A stretch of DNA of 64,000 bases from Gordionus sp. m RMFG-2023 (GCF_954871325.1 NC_088775.1:49763561-49827560), one strand, 5' to 3'. Shown: positions 13,987 to 27,802, numbered from the stretch's first letter. Numbers and translations are program-made. Notes: generated from the letters alone by a model not told the origin.

Positions 13987-14496
13987 CCCTTCAATACTCT
14001 AGTGGGGTTTATCGGACATTAGCCCTGCTAGAATTGATATTACATAAAGCGGTGGAATCTTCAGTAGCTTCATTATATATATCAAATTTATTTACTATGG
14101 TTGAGTAGTTTTTAAGATATATGTGTGAGTCCCATTAAAGTAAATTCATAAGTTTTCTTTAAAAAGTTAAGTTAGGAATTTTTTTATTCCCATTTTATTT
14201 TGATGTTAAATAAATTTTAAGAAATGTTGTTTTAATATACAATAATTTTATTTGTACTTAATATTTTATTTTTTAACCATTTTTAGAAATTTTGGCAAAA
14301 GTTATAATTATCCTCATCATATTTGATCTAAGGAAAATAAAATAAATAAATAATTTATAAAGTTTAAGGTTAGTTCTATCTTATATCGAAATATAAAAAA
14401 ATAATAAATATAAATTGAAATATATTCTTTTGAAATTAGGGTTAATTGAATCCCACTAGAGCATTTACGCCATTTTTTCATTGGAGTATTGAAGGG
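13987..14496. mobile_element. piggyBac-like MITE with TTAA flanks
   Basis: The left end reads TTAA then CCCTTCAATACTC. The right end reads GAGTATTGAAGGG followed by TTTAA. Terminal repeats of CCC...GGG bordered by TTAA are the signature of piggyBac-type elements. The 510-bp interior has no coding sequence, so it is non-autonomous. A diverged inverted relative lies at 12,290-12,565. Kolobok elements also use TTAA and cannot be excluded. Confidence 0.65.
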
Positions 14497-14564
14497 TTTA
14501 ATAGATATTTAAAAAATTATCTGTTGTTAAAATGATATCTTCAATAAAAATTATTAGAGAACTG

Positions 14565-16403
14565 CAAAGGTACTGTTTGCCACCCGGATTTTTTAAAATA
14601 TATTTATTTTAAATTTTATAGCTAATAATGGCGATTACAAATATTTGATTTTAAAATATACGGCCGGTACGGTTCCCTTGTATTTTTTTGAAAAATTCTT
14701 TAGCCCCGGCTCGGGTATTTAAAAAAATCGGGCCGGACCTGCCGGTCTCTGAAAATTATTGCCAATTAAGCTAATCGCTCTTGGTTCATATTGGATCTGT
14801 CTTAATTTAGAAGTATGCTCTTTTTATTATTGGAAAATAAAACAGGGATTTAGCCAAATTCTAAATATTATTGGAAAAAATAATATCAATTCAGAGTTTT
14901 TATCTTAAATTAATTCAAAAACATAGATGAAAACTAATAATCACAAGAATTTGCATCATCTATAAGTAAAAATTTTTTGGTTTCATTTTTTTTTCTTTTT
15001 TGAATTATTAAGTTAAGTTATCAAGGTCAATCAAAAACAAATCTAGAAGCCTTTTTAATTAATTTTTGATTCATTTCTCTTAGATTCAAAAATATTATAA
15101 ATATTTGTTATATAACCGTTTGGGGTTTGTTGCAGATTTTGCAATATTTGCTATAATGGAATTAATTTTAATTATATTTTATACCATATTATTGATGCAA
15201 ATTAATATAGATTAATCTGGTTTTAATAATAAATTTTTTGAATTTCATTTTTAAATGGCTGCTCTTAGAATGAAAATTTGGTGGTGCTCTTCAACATGTA
15301 TACTTTTTAATGTCAGAGCTGACCTGAAGGACGAAAAGGTCTTGAGGAAAAAGTATTTTATAAACAATAAAAAAAGGAGGGTGATCAGAGAATATATAAT
15401 GATAAGTATATTTTGTTAAAATAAATTATCAAAGAATGGTTTTTGTAGGGGAAGTAAAAAAACTAATAACCATATAAATATCGTAGAGTATTATAAGAGT
15501 TAGTGGTAAATAGAGATTGATTTGTAAAATATTATTACACAATTTTTATAAAAATAACGCTTTATAAACATATGCTTAATATTCCTAATTCCATTTTATA
15601 ATTTAAAAAGAAAAATTAAATTTAAGACATTTAAATAGTTTAAAAAATTACCAATTAAGTTCGCTCAGAAGACTTTTAAATGCTATTAAATTTATTATAT
15701 TAGTCCTTTATAAATTTATGTTTCATAAATATTACCACTTTGCAGGGTAAATCTTTTAAAGGAAAATAAAAACAATAGAGGCAAACATGCCTACAAATAA
15801 ATTAAGAGCAAAGACTGGAATTATTTTCTAGAAGGTAAGAAATAAACCATAAGTGAGATGATATATAATAATAATAGTAAATTATCTAAAAAGATTAAGA
15901 CAGGGTTATCCCTTTATACTTAGAATATTATAATTTAAAAGAAATAGTTCACATATTTTATAAATTTGTATACTTACCAAAATAGTACGTCAGAAATATG
16001 TTAGATTTCATTTAACTTCTAAAAAATTTTAATTTATTATTAATATTTAAAACATATGTATATAAAACATTTTCTAAAAAGAATTAAACAATATTATTTT
16101 GTTTAGTATCAACATATGGGGTAATATAAAGTTGGGTGAGAGATGAATTTATCAATAAAGTTTAACATGAAACGAAACAACAGCTGATCTTAAGGCAATA
16201 AATCATTTTATTTTGTTTGGTATTATTCAAATTTTTTAAAAATAATTAATTATATATTTATTTAGTTTTTTTCTTGATTACTATTGATTCATATAGTTAT
16301 GACGCGGGTTTACCTTGACCGGTAACCGATCCTTAAAAATATTTTGCACAAATTTGTCCGGCATGGCCAGAAAATCTTTTTAGCCGAACTGTACCGACTC
16401 CTA
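14565..16403. mobile_element. candidate hAT-like element, ends only
   Basis: The left edge contains GGTACTGTTTGCC and the right edge, in inverse orientation, GGTACAGTTCGGC. Both edges carry GC-rich patches (14,650-14,745 and 16,305-16,400) with shared CGGTAC motifs in an otherwise AT-rich setting. This resembles the subterminal repeats of the clearer hATs here. No matching target duplication and no transposase were found. Confidence 0.35.
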
Positions 16404-17612
16404 ATTCTTAATTTTTATTTTATTGCATAAATATGGGAAATTTAGCATAATATATTTGTTAAAAGTTAAAACTTTAAAATATATAAAAAAATGAGCAATT
16501 ATTTTACTAATGTATTAGTTAATATTATATTTTTAATTTATATTAATAGTAAATATATTGGCGACCATTTATATCTTTTTTTAAACTATTACTTTAAAAA
16601 TATTGGCAGTATTTTAACAAATATTCCTAACAAAATACCAATTATAAATTGGGTTACGTGTGAATATCACAAAAATTTTGCCAAGAATTCTTACCTCAAA
16701 TGTCGATTACGATTACCATGAAAAGATATTTTCGCAAATGCATTATAGTGGACAATCATCTCGAATATAATAACTCGAACCGTGAATGCATTTTCGCAAG
16801 TATATTACAGCTAAAATAGTATCGTTAATGAATTGTTATGAATGCTTTACCGCGAATAAATTACAGCGAAGTATCAGTGAAAATATACAGCTAATGTATT
16901 ATCACGAAAAAATAATGGGCCAATATATTACCCAAAACTTTATATCAGGGAAAAATATATAAACTTAAAAAAATATGAAATAGAAGATTCACTGCGTGAC
17001 TTGTTGTTCATATTTGTCGGAGTTTCCCAGTCCACAATTCTTTTTTTTGCGTTTGTAAAATTTATATTGACGTAATAAAACACAATTTTTTTTCCCACCC
17101 TATTTGAATTTCATTTTAAATATTTCGGTTTCCGTTCTAAATCGCTAAAACAAAAATCGCTAAAAATTGGGAACCTGGCTTATATCTCCTAGAAAATGTT
17201 GGTTTATTCCACTGAATAATTTATTAAAAATCGAAAGAATTTGTTACACAAATGAACGATTTATAATCAAAAAATGTCTGGCGCATAATATTTTTGGTAC
17301 AATCCGTATTTTTACGGATTTCCGGCTCTAACCAGGCTGGGCAGGTCTCAAATCTGAATCCTTACTCATTATTAATATTTTTATATTTATTTCTGTTATC
17401 TTGCTATGTAAATATTTTATAAAAATTAAACGTAAAAAGCAAGGGATTTTATTACTTAATTTTTTAAAGAGATAAAAATATATATAGTGGGAAAATATTA
17501 AATTCGGAAAAACGGAACATTTTTTTCTAGATTTTCGGGATTAGGAATTATATATGAGGGAAAAAAATCAAAATATTCTATTTAAAATTTTGTATTTTAA
17601 TAAACAATTAAG
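16404..17612. other. no gene recognised
   Basis: AT-rich sequence. The 76-codon open frame near 16,491 has strong T/A-rich composition and no recognisable domain. A GC-richer patch at 17,310-17,360 (ttccggctctaaccagg) may be an isolated transposon end. Confidence 0.45.
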
Positions 17613-17620
17613 GATAAAGG

Positions 17621-18791
17621 TAGTATTGTTAAAAAGTTGAGTTCACCCGACTCAGAGTCTCTAGTCTTTGGTCGAATTAATCGACTAACTCAAGTTGTGG
17701 ACTTGGGTCGTGAACTCAAGTCGACTCTAGTCATGAACTGATATACTTGAGTCAACTAGAGGACGAATAGTTCTATGAACTTGAGTCGTTAACTTGAGTC
17801 GACTAGAGGATGAATAGTTCTATGAACTATAGTCGTCAACTTGAGTCTACTAGAGGACGAATATTTCAAATTAGTTATTATTAATTAAGATATTTGTTCT
17901 GTTTTTTACATTTTTTTCTTTAGACTTCCAACTTGAGTGACTCGTGAATACGAATTACATACTTGATTCGACTAGACGACGAATAGTTTTATGAACTTGA
18001 GTCGTCAACTTGGGTCGACTAGAGTACGAATATTTCAAATTAGTTATTATTAATTAAAAATAGTTTTTTTTAAAGTTATATGTCCTTTTTCAAAAATTTA
18101 GTGCCCCTCTTCAACCCTAAGGAGGGTAAAATATGCGATGGATTTTTTAAAGGACTTAAGCGCACTATTATTTAGATAATGTATTAATATAAATTAAAAC
18201 GCCTTAATGTTAACAGATTTTCTTTGGCAAGCGCCTGAAGATTGAGCCGAGTTAGCCTGTATTTAGCCATTACCCAATTATAGCTATTACACAAACTATA
18301 TTAAGTATTCTAAATATCTCATTCAAGCTCAATCTTGCCGGATTTAGTACTAATATTATCGAATGTACTTTAAGATACATTTCTAAAATTAGAAAAAAAA
18401 TCAATAAGTTTAATAAAGCGATGAAATTGAACAAATCCGGTCAGAAAGTTCGCACCTAATTCTGAACTAGGATGGGGCAGAGCGATACTAATTTATTAAA
18501 CCCGTGAATGCTGAAACACATTTTAAGAAGGTTTTCATGGCCCGTTAACCGGTCTGTTGATTTGAATCCCTTTTTTTAATACCAAAAATATTTTAAAACG
18601 CAAAAAAAGGATTTATATTTTAATTTAAATTAAAAAATAATTTGAAATATTCGTCCTCTAGTGTCGAATCATGTTCACGCCTCGAGTCGACTTAAGTTTA
18701 CGACCCAAGTTCATAATTCAAGTCATTGGGTCGATTTTTTCGACCCCAAATTTGGTTCAGATTTTGACTGAATCGAGTCGATTCAACACTA
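17621..18791. mobile_element. non-autonomous hAT with perfect 8-bp target duplication
   Basis: The left tip is TAGTATTGTTAA and the right tip, read inward, is TAGTGTTGAA. GATAAAGG lies directly outside both tips (17,613-17,620 and 18,792-18,799), a perfect 8-bp duplication as made by hAT transposases. The ends carry many copies of an ACTTGAGTCGACTAGAG-type motif with its palindromic core, and a block ending ggacgaatatttcaaatta occurs twice at the left and once inverted at the right. There is no transposase remnant inside, so it must have been moved by a relative. Confidence 0.85.
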
Positions 18792-18799
18792 GATAAAGG

Positions 18800-19560
18800 T
18801 ATATATAAAAAAATTTTAAAATTAATGTAAGGAAAATATTTCTGCTATAAAATAGTTTCATAAGTTAAATAAAAAAGAATAAACAACCTTCCATTGTAAT
18901 ATGACTTTTCCAGATATAATTATGAAAATTTTATGTAAATTCAATATTTAAAAACATCAAATATTTTATTTCCATAAGAGGACATAATAAGCAATAACGA
19001 TGAAATGAATCAAAAGAAGAGGGATGAAGAAATTACAAGACAAGATCGTTATCCGAAAAGAATACGAACGAAACCCAATAGATTGGAGATAAATGATATG
19101 TATTGAATTGTTGTTTTGTTATTTTTGTAAAATGTTTATTTTCATTATTATATATTATCATATAAATTTGAATAACAAAAAATTAGATTATTAATTTTTA
19201 GATAAAATAAAATTGCGAGAATTCTATTACTACAAAAAATACAATACAAAAGATTTCTATATACAGAACACATAACTGCAGCCTGTTCAAAAAATGGTGT
19301 ATACACATATAGTTTTCAAACTGTGGATTGACTCTTAGTCGAAAGTCGGCATAGTTTCTTAATTATTTGTCTTTTTTTCTTGGCAACAATAGTGGCGAAT
19401 TTATAAATCTCAAAGGAGTATGATGCCATCTACATGCCATATTATTTTCCAAATTGTCTTCCAGAGTACTATATAATTTAACTTTATCTATATTATGCTT
19501 AGAATAAAGTAAATTATTTGTCCTTATTTTAGATTGGAGATGTATTAGCATGTTAAAGAA
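18800..19560. other. no gene recognised
   Basis: AT-rich spacer with short chance open frames only. Nothing was paired or classified. Confidence 0.45.
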
Positions 19561-19563
19561 ATT

Positions 19564-19880
19564 CAGTGGCGTAACTAAATTAAATAGGGGGGGGGGGTAA
19601 CCAGTATAAAGGAAAAAATTACTTGTAATATATTTTGGTTAACCTTAAGATTACATAAACTAGCATTTGTTTTGAAAATTATATCAATGATTAATTCTTA
19701 ATTATATATTATTTTAATTCTTTTGTTAGGAAGTAATAAAGAAAATGAAGTTATTAAAAAAATTGCCAAAATAGACATCATTGTTTGCAACATGGTTTTT
19801 TAATTATCCCTTTATTTTGTTATAAAAATTTCTATTAAATTTTAATTGCCCCTAGCGCGTAGCCAGCGGCGGGGGGGGGG
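19564..19880. mobile_element. two hAT-like tips with G-runs
   Basis: CAGTGGCGTAACTAAAT followed by a G-run starts at 19,564. A second tip, GCGCGTAGCCAGCGG plus a G-run, lies at 19,857. The second resembles the left edge of the element at 3352. Both are oriented the same way and their partner ends were not found. They are probably fragments. Confidence 0.4.
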
Positions 19881-20355
19881 GAGTTTAAAAAAATATATAA
19901 GGGTTTTGTGAATTGTAAAGTATACTATTAAAAAAAAGTTAAAATTAATTTAAATATATTTTCCTTGCGTATTATTATTTAATCCCGCAAAAATTTAAAG
20001 TAGATTTAAATTTTATTTTATTTATCTCTATATGACTTGGCAAAATTTATAGTGTATGAAATGTTCAGTTATCTAAAAGAAAGAATTTGCTGAATAGAAT
20101 TATTTTTAAGACTTCCTATGTTATAATAAAAAGAAACTGCGCATGGACTCATTTGAGTATTACTGTAAAATAATTGTTATTATTCTATCTTTGAATACGT
20201 TTTTCAAATCAATCAATGATTTCTAATTCATAAAATGGCTCCAACCAATTTACAAATACTATTTTACCTAGAAATTCGTCTGAAGTTTTAATCTTGATAT
20301 TGAAAAATTAAATATTTAGTACAATCTTATTCAAAGGATATAAATGTATCTTATG

Positions 20356-23300
20356 TAGACCTGTGCGCCGATGTCCCGATTGACAGCAGCGGTTTATTTA
20401 ATTTTTTTTATCGGCGTTCGGCGGCGCGCCGATTTCGCCATTTTCGGCTAAGGCGGCGCAATATTTATTTTAAATTTTTTTTAATGAATTTAATTTATAA
20501 ATCAATTTATTTTTTAATGAATTATTTATAAATTAATGTATTACATTTTTTATAATTTATTTGGGCGATCTTTTCTAACACATTGTTAACATAGTTTGAT
20601 TGATCATAAATAATTTCCTGCCTTGCTCCAATTTAAATTTATGTATTTTCTCATTCTCAGAAATAGACTAAGGAATTGTATTTTTACTCAGATCAAAGTC
20701 ACATCAACCAACACATATAAGAAATATTCTATTGATTTTTATTATAATTAAAATAAATTTGGAACGCAAGCAAAATATAAAGTATGAAATATAATAAGTC
20801 AGAATTCAGATTTAGCAAAATGATAATTGTCATAAATAAACAGTATTTTATCAAGATTTGTGGGACATAAAGAAGTCCTTTTAGCATTGAGTATTAATCC
20901 AGCAATGGAAAAATTTTTTCGCTGGGTGTACTGGTTGCAGGTATACAAAGAACCTTCCTAGCTAAATTAGCAAGCATAGGAAGTTTTAATCGCTTTTTCT
21001 TCCAAAAGATTAATGCATCCTCTTCTGGGATATTATTTTGGCTGAGCAAAATATGGCATTCTTGTTCTAGATTACTAATATTGTTATAATCGATACTGGA
21101 AAGAAATGTTTACGAGCTAATTTAGTTATATAAGAGCTTGATGTTTGACCATTATCCTCAACTTGAATTTCCCTCTGTGCATTTCTATCATGCTCTAAAA
21201 GTTTTAAATGTCGAATTAAAAATTGCAATGATGTCGTAGAATTCAAATTTAAATATCCTGAAACAACTTTGAGATTTTGAAATCTGGGATCAAGTAGAGT
21301 TTTTAATATCTAATGTTTAAAATATAATTTTATTAATAAAAATATAAAATAACTTGAAGTTCAGTAATGGGAAACCTATGGTCAAGCTTTTTTTTCATAT
21401 TTTCTTTTAAGCATATAATATCTGAGCAATCATATCTATTGATTTGTATATGAGCTTCTATTTCACTGCGAAATAATAACCCTAAGTTTATTGTCGATCC
21501 TTTTTGGGAGGAAAGAAATTCCACTGACTATCGGAATGGATTAAATACTGCGTAATGCTCATCAATCATATCACATTCATTATTAAAGAGTTTTAAAGAT
21601 TGTTTTCCTATTTTATTTAGAACATTATTTATAGGAATTTTGTTTACACTGCGAACACTTTCTAGCATAATTAATATACTATGCCAGCGGGTAGGGCAAT
21701 TTAATTTCAAAGTCTTTGCATTAATTAGATTGGTTGGTGCAATGCCATTTCTATTATCCGATTCATCAGACATATCCAAATGGTCATCAAGGTATGGATC
21801 AGAGTCATCAATATCCAAGATATGACCTGTCTCATAAATGGACTGCAGACATTTACGATGTTCAGTCTCAATTTCACATTGCACAGCTACTCGATATCTG
21901 GAGGCTGAAATAATTTCCCAATTTTTTTTTAATGAGAATATCAATTTTGGTAACTTTTTTTATGCCATCAACTGTAACCAAATTATGAAGTCCATGCCCT
22001 AAGCATAAATGATGCTTAATCCCCTAATCTGACACTTCTTTTATCATTGGCCCCAGAATCAGTTATCGTTTGTATTATTTTGACTTTTAAATGGAACTTC
22101 TCTTCAATATTATCAATCTCAGATAATATGGTATCCTCAGTATGCTTTTGAGTCACATTTCTAGTTGCCAGGGTAAAATATTTTAAATCAAAACATCTAA
22201 ATGATGAAGACTAAATGTGATATAATCTTGACGTTTGAAATGATCGGTCCATAAATCAAAAGTGAATGAACAGAATTCAGAATCAATCAGATTTAAAACA
22301 TGTGCCTTTGTAGATAAATGAACATCATCTAGCGCACCCCGACTAATGGTGGTCCTATTAGGCAATTCTAATGAGGAATCAATTATCTTATATTTCTATT
22401 TTTTAGGCAAATTATTTTTTAATAATCATTTTATATAAATTTTAAACCTTTAGAAAATCTGTCGTCCGTTTATTGTTTATAGAATCAAATGGCGTTGCAC
22501 ATCAAAACATAATTTCGCCCTATTAGATTTCATAATTATTTTATACATTAAAAAATAAAAACATCAAATAGAACTAGAATGAAACAAATAAGAAATTTGA
22601 TTTAATTTTGAACTTTCAAAATAAAGTTTTACATAATTAATTTAATAAATTATATATTAAGTTTATCCATTAAAAAGATCTCAAAATAGAGCTGACAATA
22701 AATAAACTAAAAATTTAGTTGTTTTGAACTTTCAAAATAAAGCTTAATAAAATTAATATTACAAACCAGTTAAAAATTTTAAGTGAATAATAATAAACAA
22801 TAATACTAACATAAGGGCCATTTTTTATCTTTAATATTGTTGCTGCATCTTGTTGTTGGCTTTAAAAACCTTTTTAGACTTTGAATCGATTTATTATTAT
22901 TCATTTTTTCTGTTAGTTTGTGATAATTAATTATGTGCCGAGATAGATTACTTGTACTTATATTTTTACTAAAACATTTTATTTCATAACTAAAATATAT
23001 ATAAATATAAGTCTAAAATAAAAATAAATTACTGTGAAAATGAATTATGTTTATTCGAATCTTCCTCATCTTTTTTCGCCAATTTTAAGCAAGGTTCACA
23101 ATAAATATAATCAGGAATTATTGTGCTTTTCTTATTTTCATTCCTCAAAATAAGATTTCCAAAGTACCTCCAGACATAACTTGATTTATGATTAGTAGAG
23201 AGAGTTGTTATTTCATAATTGTATATAGGGTAGTTTAAAACGTGCAAGTCCATAAAAATAATTAATATGAATTATTTGTGGAAATAAAATATGATGTATG

Positions 23301-23550
23301 AATGAATGTAAATGATATACACTAGTCTATTATATATATAGCAATAGACAATTCATATTTTAATTTTATTAATGTTAGTATTCAAATTAAAATAATAATT
23401 TAATATATAAATATAATTAATATGCTTTCTAAAAATTACACAGGCCGCGCCGCCGCCATAATAAAAATCGGCGGCGAGCCGGCTCGCGCCGAGGATCTCA
23501 ATTGGCGGCTTTTCCGACGTGAATAAAAATACCGGCGGCGCACAGCTCTA
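20356..23550 (-). mobile_element. hAT transposon, nearly complete, perfect 8-bp target duplication
   Basis: The tips are TAGACCTGTGCGCCG at the left and, read inward, TAGAGCTGTGCGCCG at the right. ATCTTATG flanks both (20,348-20,355 and 23,551-23,558), a perfect 8-bp duplication. GC-rich subterminal blocks with repeated GGCGGCG and GCGCGCCG stand out in AT-rich sequence at both ends. The interior encodes a transposase on the minus strand. The intact duplication and full set of parts suggest a fairly recent insertion. Confidence 0.93.
20799..23253 (-). pseudogene. hAT transposase gene with a few breaks
   Basis: This codes for the DDE-type hAT transposase. In order: a BED-type zinc finger at 23,253-23,029 (YVWRYFGN, YCEPC); the first catalytic region at 22,365-22,183 (FTFDLWTD) followed by a shifted frame with LATRNVTQKHTED and TDSGAND; GHGLHNLVTVDG; PTRWHSILIMLESV at about 21,690; and KPFR-like, EFLSSQKGSTINL and PITELQ to 21,350. 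A 44-bp intron (GT...AG, about 21,349-21,306) leads to TLLDPRFQNLKV and a complete C-terminal dimerisation domain (CIPATSTPSEKFFS, NAKRTSL), ending at the stop at 20,799. I count one in-frame stop near 21,530 and about two frame shifts further upstream, so it is probably inactive but young. Confidence 0.85.
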
Positions 23551-23558
23551 ATCTTATG

Positions 23559-24076
23559 GCCAATTAATTTCAGACTTATCTTTGTGTGAAAGATTAATAT
23601 TCTCCAAGAAACTCATAGAATCATTTTAGTTTAAAATACATTTAGAGCTTTTCCAAATACATTAAGATTACTTAATATTTTGTCAACGATATCAATTAGT
23701 TCTAAACATAAAAGAAGAGGACCTTTCTTTATTACGGAGAATAAAAAACTTAGTTCAGAAGTAAGACAATTCGATTGAATGGACTAGCTCTGCTTAATAT
23801 ACATAAAGATTTAATCCCCAATACTGATCAACAATTGAAAAAATCGACGCAATCGCATAGAAGAAGAAATTTCCATTTATGACCGATATTCTGCTTAACT
23901 TTTTAAATAATCATATAATGTTTAATTCTAAATTTATTATTTACTTACGTTAACAATATTATATTCGCTCGCAAATATTTTTTTATTTTCCAAGTTTTTA
24001 TTATTTTGTGTTCGACGAAATTATCATTTTTTGAAATATGATTGGGTATAATAAATTTTTTAACATTAGTTCTAAT
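23559..24076. other. spacer between two hATs, nothing recognised
   Basis: AT-rich sequence without coding potential. Confidence 0.45.
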
Positions 24077-24388
24077 CAGGCTTGTTAACCGATCTTTTTA
24101 AAACGATCGAATCCCGATCACGATCTTTTCAAAAACAGAGGATCGAAATCCAGGATCGACCTTTTTTCTATTTAAATTTCTGAAGATAATTTCTGACCGA
24201 TGCAAAATTAACTAATATATTATGTTATAAATTATTGTAATTGAATAATAATATAATATAACCGATGCAAAATTAACTAATATAAAAATAAATTATGTAA
24301 TTGATAATAAATATAACAATTATAATATATTTATTTATAATTAAAATTAGCTTTTAATAATAAATTTTTTTCTAAATTATCATCATTT

Positions 24389-27300
24389 AAACATCCGCGT
24401 CTTTCATTTAGAACATGTTTAGCTTTACTAAACAAGCGCTCCACAGGAGCGCTTGATGGCAAAGGTGTATTATATTCAATAAATATTTTTTTTAAAATTA
24501 ATATAAGTATTAAAAATATTCATGGAATCATCATTTGAATAATTTTTTTTTAACGGAACCATTTTGTACAGTATTTTTCCCCCCAAAAAGCATCAATGTC
24601 ATCCATACATTCATTTGAGGTATCCGCATATGGTTGTTTCTGCATATTTTCTAAAAGGGCAACTAATCTTTCTTTTACCATCATATTTTGTGGCAGATTA
24701 ATATAAGGCCAATTAAGTTTAAATTTAGGGTGAATCATGGCTGCCAAAATGTTACTGTCTTCATACAGTTAAGGAAATCTATATTATGAAATGATAATTA
24801 ATTTATTATTAAATAAGTGTTCATTTTATTCATATAAATCAAATCAAGTATCTGAAAAACTTAACCCTTTTAAATTTTACAGTCAAGTCTGGCACATCAT
24901 CTGTATGGTATTTTTTATATTTGGGTCATATCATAAATATTGATTAAATGTAAACTTAATACTTATACAAAGAAGTTAACATTGTAATTTATTTACAAAG
25001 AATATTAATCAAAATATTAGCTTAAAATTCAATCTAATAAATTTTTAATGTCTTCAAAGGCCCATTAATATTTTACTAGATATCAGAGGTTTAGTAGAAC
25101 TGGCCTGCTAAAAATATTTTACTAAATTTGCCAGATCTTTGCAATTTTTTAATATATTTTGCAGATATCTGATAATATAAAATAATTGCATAAAAAATAT
25201 TACCTTTTATCAATACCTCTAAGAACACTATCTACAAGGGGCTTACAATACCGCAGGCAGCTAAATTTCGTTAATTTATCTATCAATATCGATAGAACGG
25301 GAGTTAGATATCCCTGCTCCATATTATCCTCCCGTTCCAAGATTTTTAACGAGATCACCAAAGGTTCCATAACCTATAAAATTTAAATTTATTTAGAGAA
25401 TATCATTGTATTACTGTTGCATACCTTTAACAAAATAACATTCCTCTTGCCTAAACATTGCAAATCCAATTTGATCACATACTTGTTCTACTTCTGAAAA
25501 CTTTTCAGAAAGCATCTTAACTATTAATTTCATGGATTGATAATGAGAATTTCATCTTGTCTTGTTGGGAGCTATTAAATATCTTCCCAATTTCTCCAAT
25601 AAAATATCCGCCATTTTTGACGACATATTTTCTTTATTAACTAAAGCAAAACATTTTGCAAAAGTAGATCTAGATATTCGTTTAAAATTGAGATCACTAT
25701 CTGCCATCTCCGCATCTGTTGTTGCAATAAGGTTAAGATTATGGCAACAACAAGGTTGATGTTTTGGTAGGCTGATAGTAGAAATAATGGGGTGATCAAC
25801 GGATAATATGTCATCCAAATTTATCAATTCCATATCCTCACTACTATCTTCTTCATTTTCTCCAAAAACTCTAGAAAAAATAAATTTATTTAAATATTTT
25901 TTGCTAAATATAAATATTAAATGCCTCGACAAAGTTGGTTCCATTGTCAGTCACCATCTTCACCACCTTATTATGAATTTTATAGAACTTGTGGATACTC
26001 ATGATTTCGTTGGCCAAAACATCATATGTTTGCCACCCAATTATCCTCCTCAGTGCCAAAGCGGCTGACCTTCTCTTGAGGGTTAACGGATCCAGCCAAT
26101 GTGCAGTAAGTCCAATAAAAGCCCTAATAAAATAAACATTATAAAATTCATGTAAATATAATATACCTTCGATGACCACTCCAACAATCAGCAGTGGTGC
26201 ATATATAAAAAACTTCAGACAAATCTCATAAGATTTGTCGTCATATAAGAGAAGGAAGTAGATATCCTGTTGCCCAGTGTTTGGCGACAAATAATTTTTG
26301 TCGCAGGAGAAAAAGTTTTAATCATTTTTTCAAATGAAGGATCATCAACCAGAGACAGTGGTTGAAAGGTGTCAATAATAAAATCCATGATAACCTTGTC
26401 TGCTGTTTTTTGCGATATAGCTGGAATGTTTAGATTGTCTGGATTTGCAACCAGAACCACTTTGGTTTTGCCAGTGATATATTTTTTTGTGTAGAGAATT
26501 CGTTGAGGTGTTTGGTAATCTCATTTTTAAATTCACTGTGCTTTTTCTTTATAAAAGAAAAAAAAAGTATGTATCAAAGTTGGATGAAAATAACTTCTCC
26601 TGAATCATTTAAAATTTTATATGGAAATTTAAATTAAAAAAAAACAATGCACAGGCTGAATGTAAAACCTATATAAACAAAAAAATGATAAAGGATTCAA
26701 CACAAATTTTGTTAATATGGTTTAAAATGGTTCATATAGGTTATTTTAAATTTTAAGTTTACAATATTGTCTTTGTCTATCATTATTAAAAGTTGCCCAA
26801 GATGATATGGGCTAAAGATTTTGATAAAATATTTTCCTATATATGAATATAATTAGCCTTTTTGGCATTTAAGAACTATGGATTAAGAGTTCAACAAATT
26901 TTGTTAAACATATTAAAGTATGTTTTATTAGTGGTTAAAAGGGGGTAGGTTATCTTAAAAATTTAAGTTTACAATATTGTCTATCATTATTAAAAGTTGC
27001 CCAAGATGGCCAAAGATTTTGATAAAGTATTTTCCTATTATGAATATAATAGGCTTTTTGGCATTTAAGAACTTATGGATTGAGTCAAATGATACAAAAA
27101 ATACTTTCAATTCAAAATATATTATTAAAAAAAGCCCTAAAAATGTTGTCAAGAGGATTATATAATCAAGCTCAAACTGAAACTATAATACTAATTGATT
27201 AGATTTAACATATTATAATAAAGAAATAATAGAATAGATATTTATTTTTCTTTTGGTGAAACATTGCTAAGTTCAATACAAATAACATTGAACTGGATGT

Positions 27301-27802
27301 TTTAATTATATTAAAGAAAGTCAAAATACCTTCCATTTATTATAAATACTCTTCTTTTGAAAATTAAACTAATATAATAGTAATATTAAGAAATAAATGC
27401 CTAATTATTATATATAAATAACAAAACCAAGATTAACTCTTCATCAAATATTTTATTAATTATACTGTATCTAATAATTCATTTTTTTTATAAAGAATCT
27501 GTGTCTAGATTCTATTTCTGAAGGACCTGCTCAACTCAGGAATGTAATAAATTAAATTTAAACATGTTAACATTAAGATTATCAAATAAAAAAAAATTTA
27601 AAAGAAAGGATGATATTTTGGAAGATGATATTAACTTCTTACAGAGACGGCATTTGGTGCTGATCATATTATAAGAGTTGCTTTCATCCATTTCACATAA
27701 AGTAAAATACTTACGTAATTTCAAAAATGGTAAAAGATTCTCATTCTCACTTATATCTGCTGTTACATCAATAGTAGAAGCAATAGAATCTTCTAAATCC
27801 AT
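24389..27802 (-). pseudogene. hAT transposase, BED-finger type, multi-exon
   Basis: This encodes a zinc-finger BED domain hAT transposase. The N-terminal exon is 27,802-27,536 (acidic leader, then a CRLCKK finger). After a gap of about 1 kb come ISQKTADKVIMDFI and QPLSLVDDPSF (26,460-26,215); GLTAHWLDPLTLKRRSAAL, GWQTYDVLANEI and KMVTDNGTNFVEAF (to 25,904); CHNLNLIATTDAE (to 25,552); and EEVEQVCDQIGF-like sequence. A short intron near 25,425-25,375 and MAAMIHPKFKLNW (24,747) follow. It ends with an almost perfect dimerisation domain, SSAPVERLFSKAKHVLNERR (24,460-24,389). Some joins between pieces look like introns of about 50 bp, others like frame breaks. Probably inactive, with modest decay. 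Confidence 0.8.
26749..27087. repeat. diverged tandem duplication inside the hAT
   Basis: A segment of about 135 bp (tttaagtttacaatattgtc to cttatggatt) occurs at 26,749-26,890 and again at 26,955-27,087 with small indels. It lies in the gap between the transposase N-terminal exon and the next coding block. Confidence 0.85.

Noticed and set aside
14565-14751. Short element ending GGTCTCTG as partner of the CAAAGGTAC tip
   Set aside because: Tips do not align well and the flanks show no duplication. The pairing with 16.40 kb is better, though still weak.
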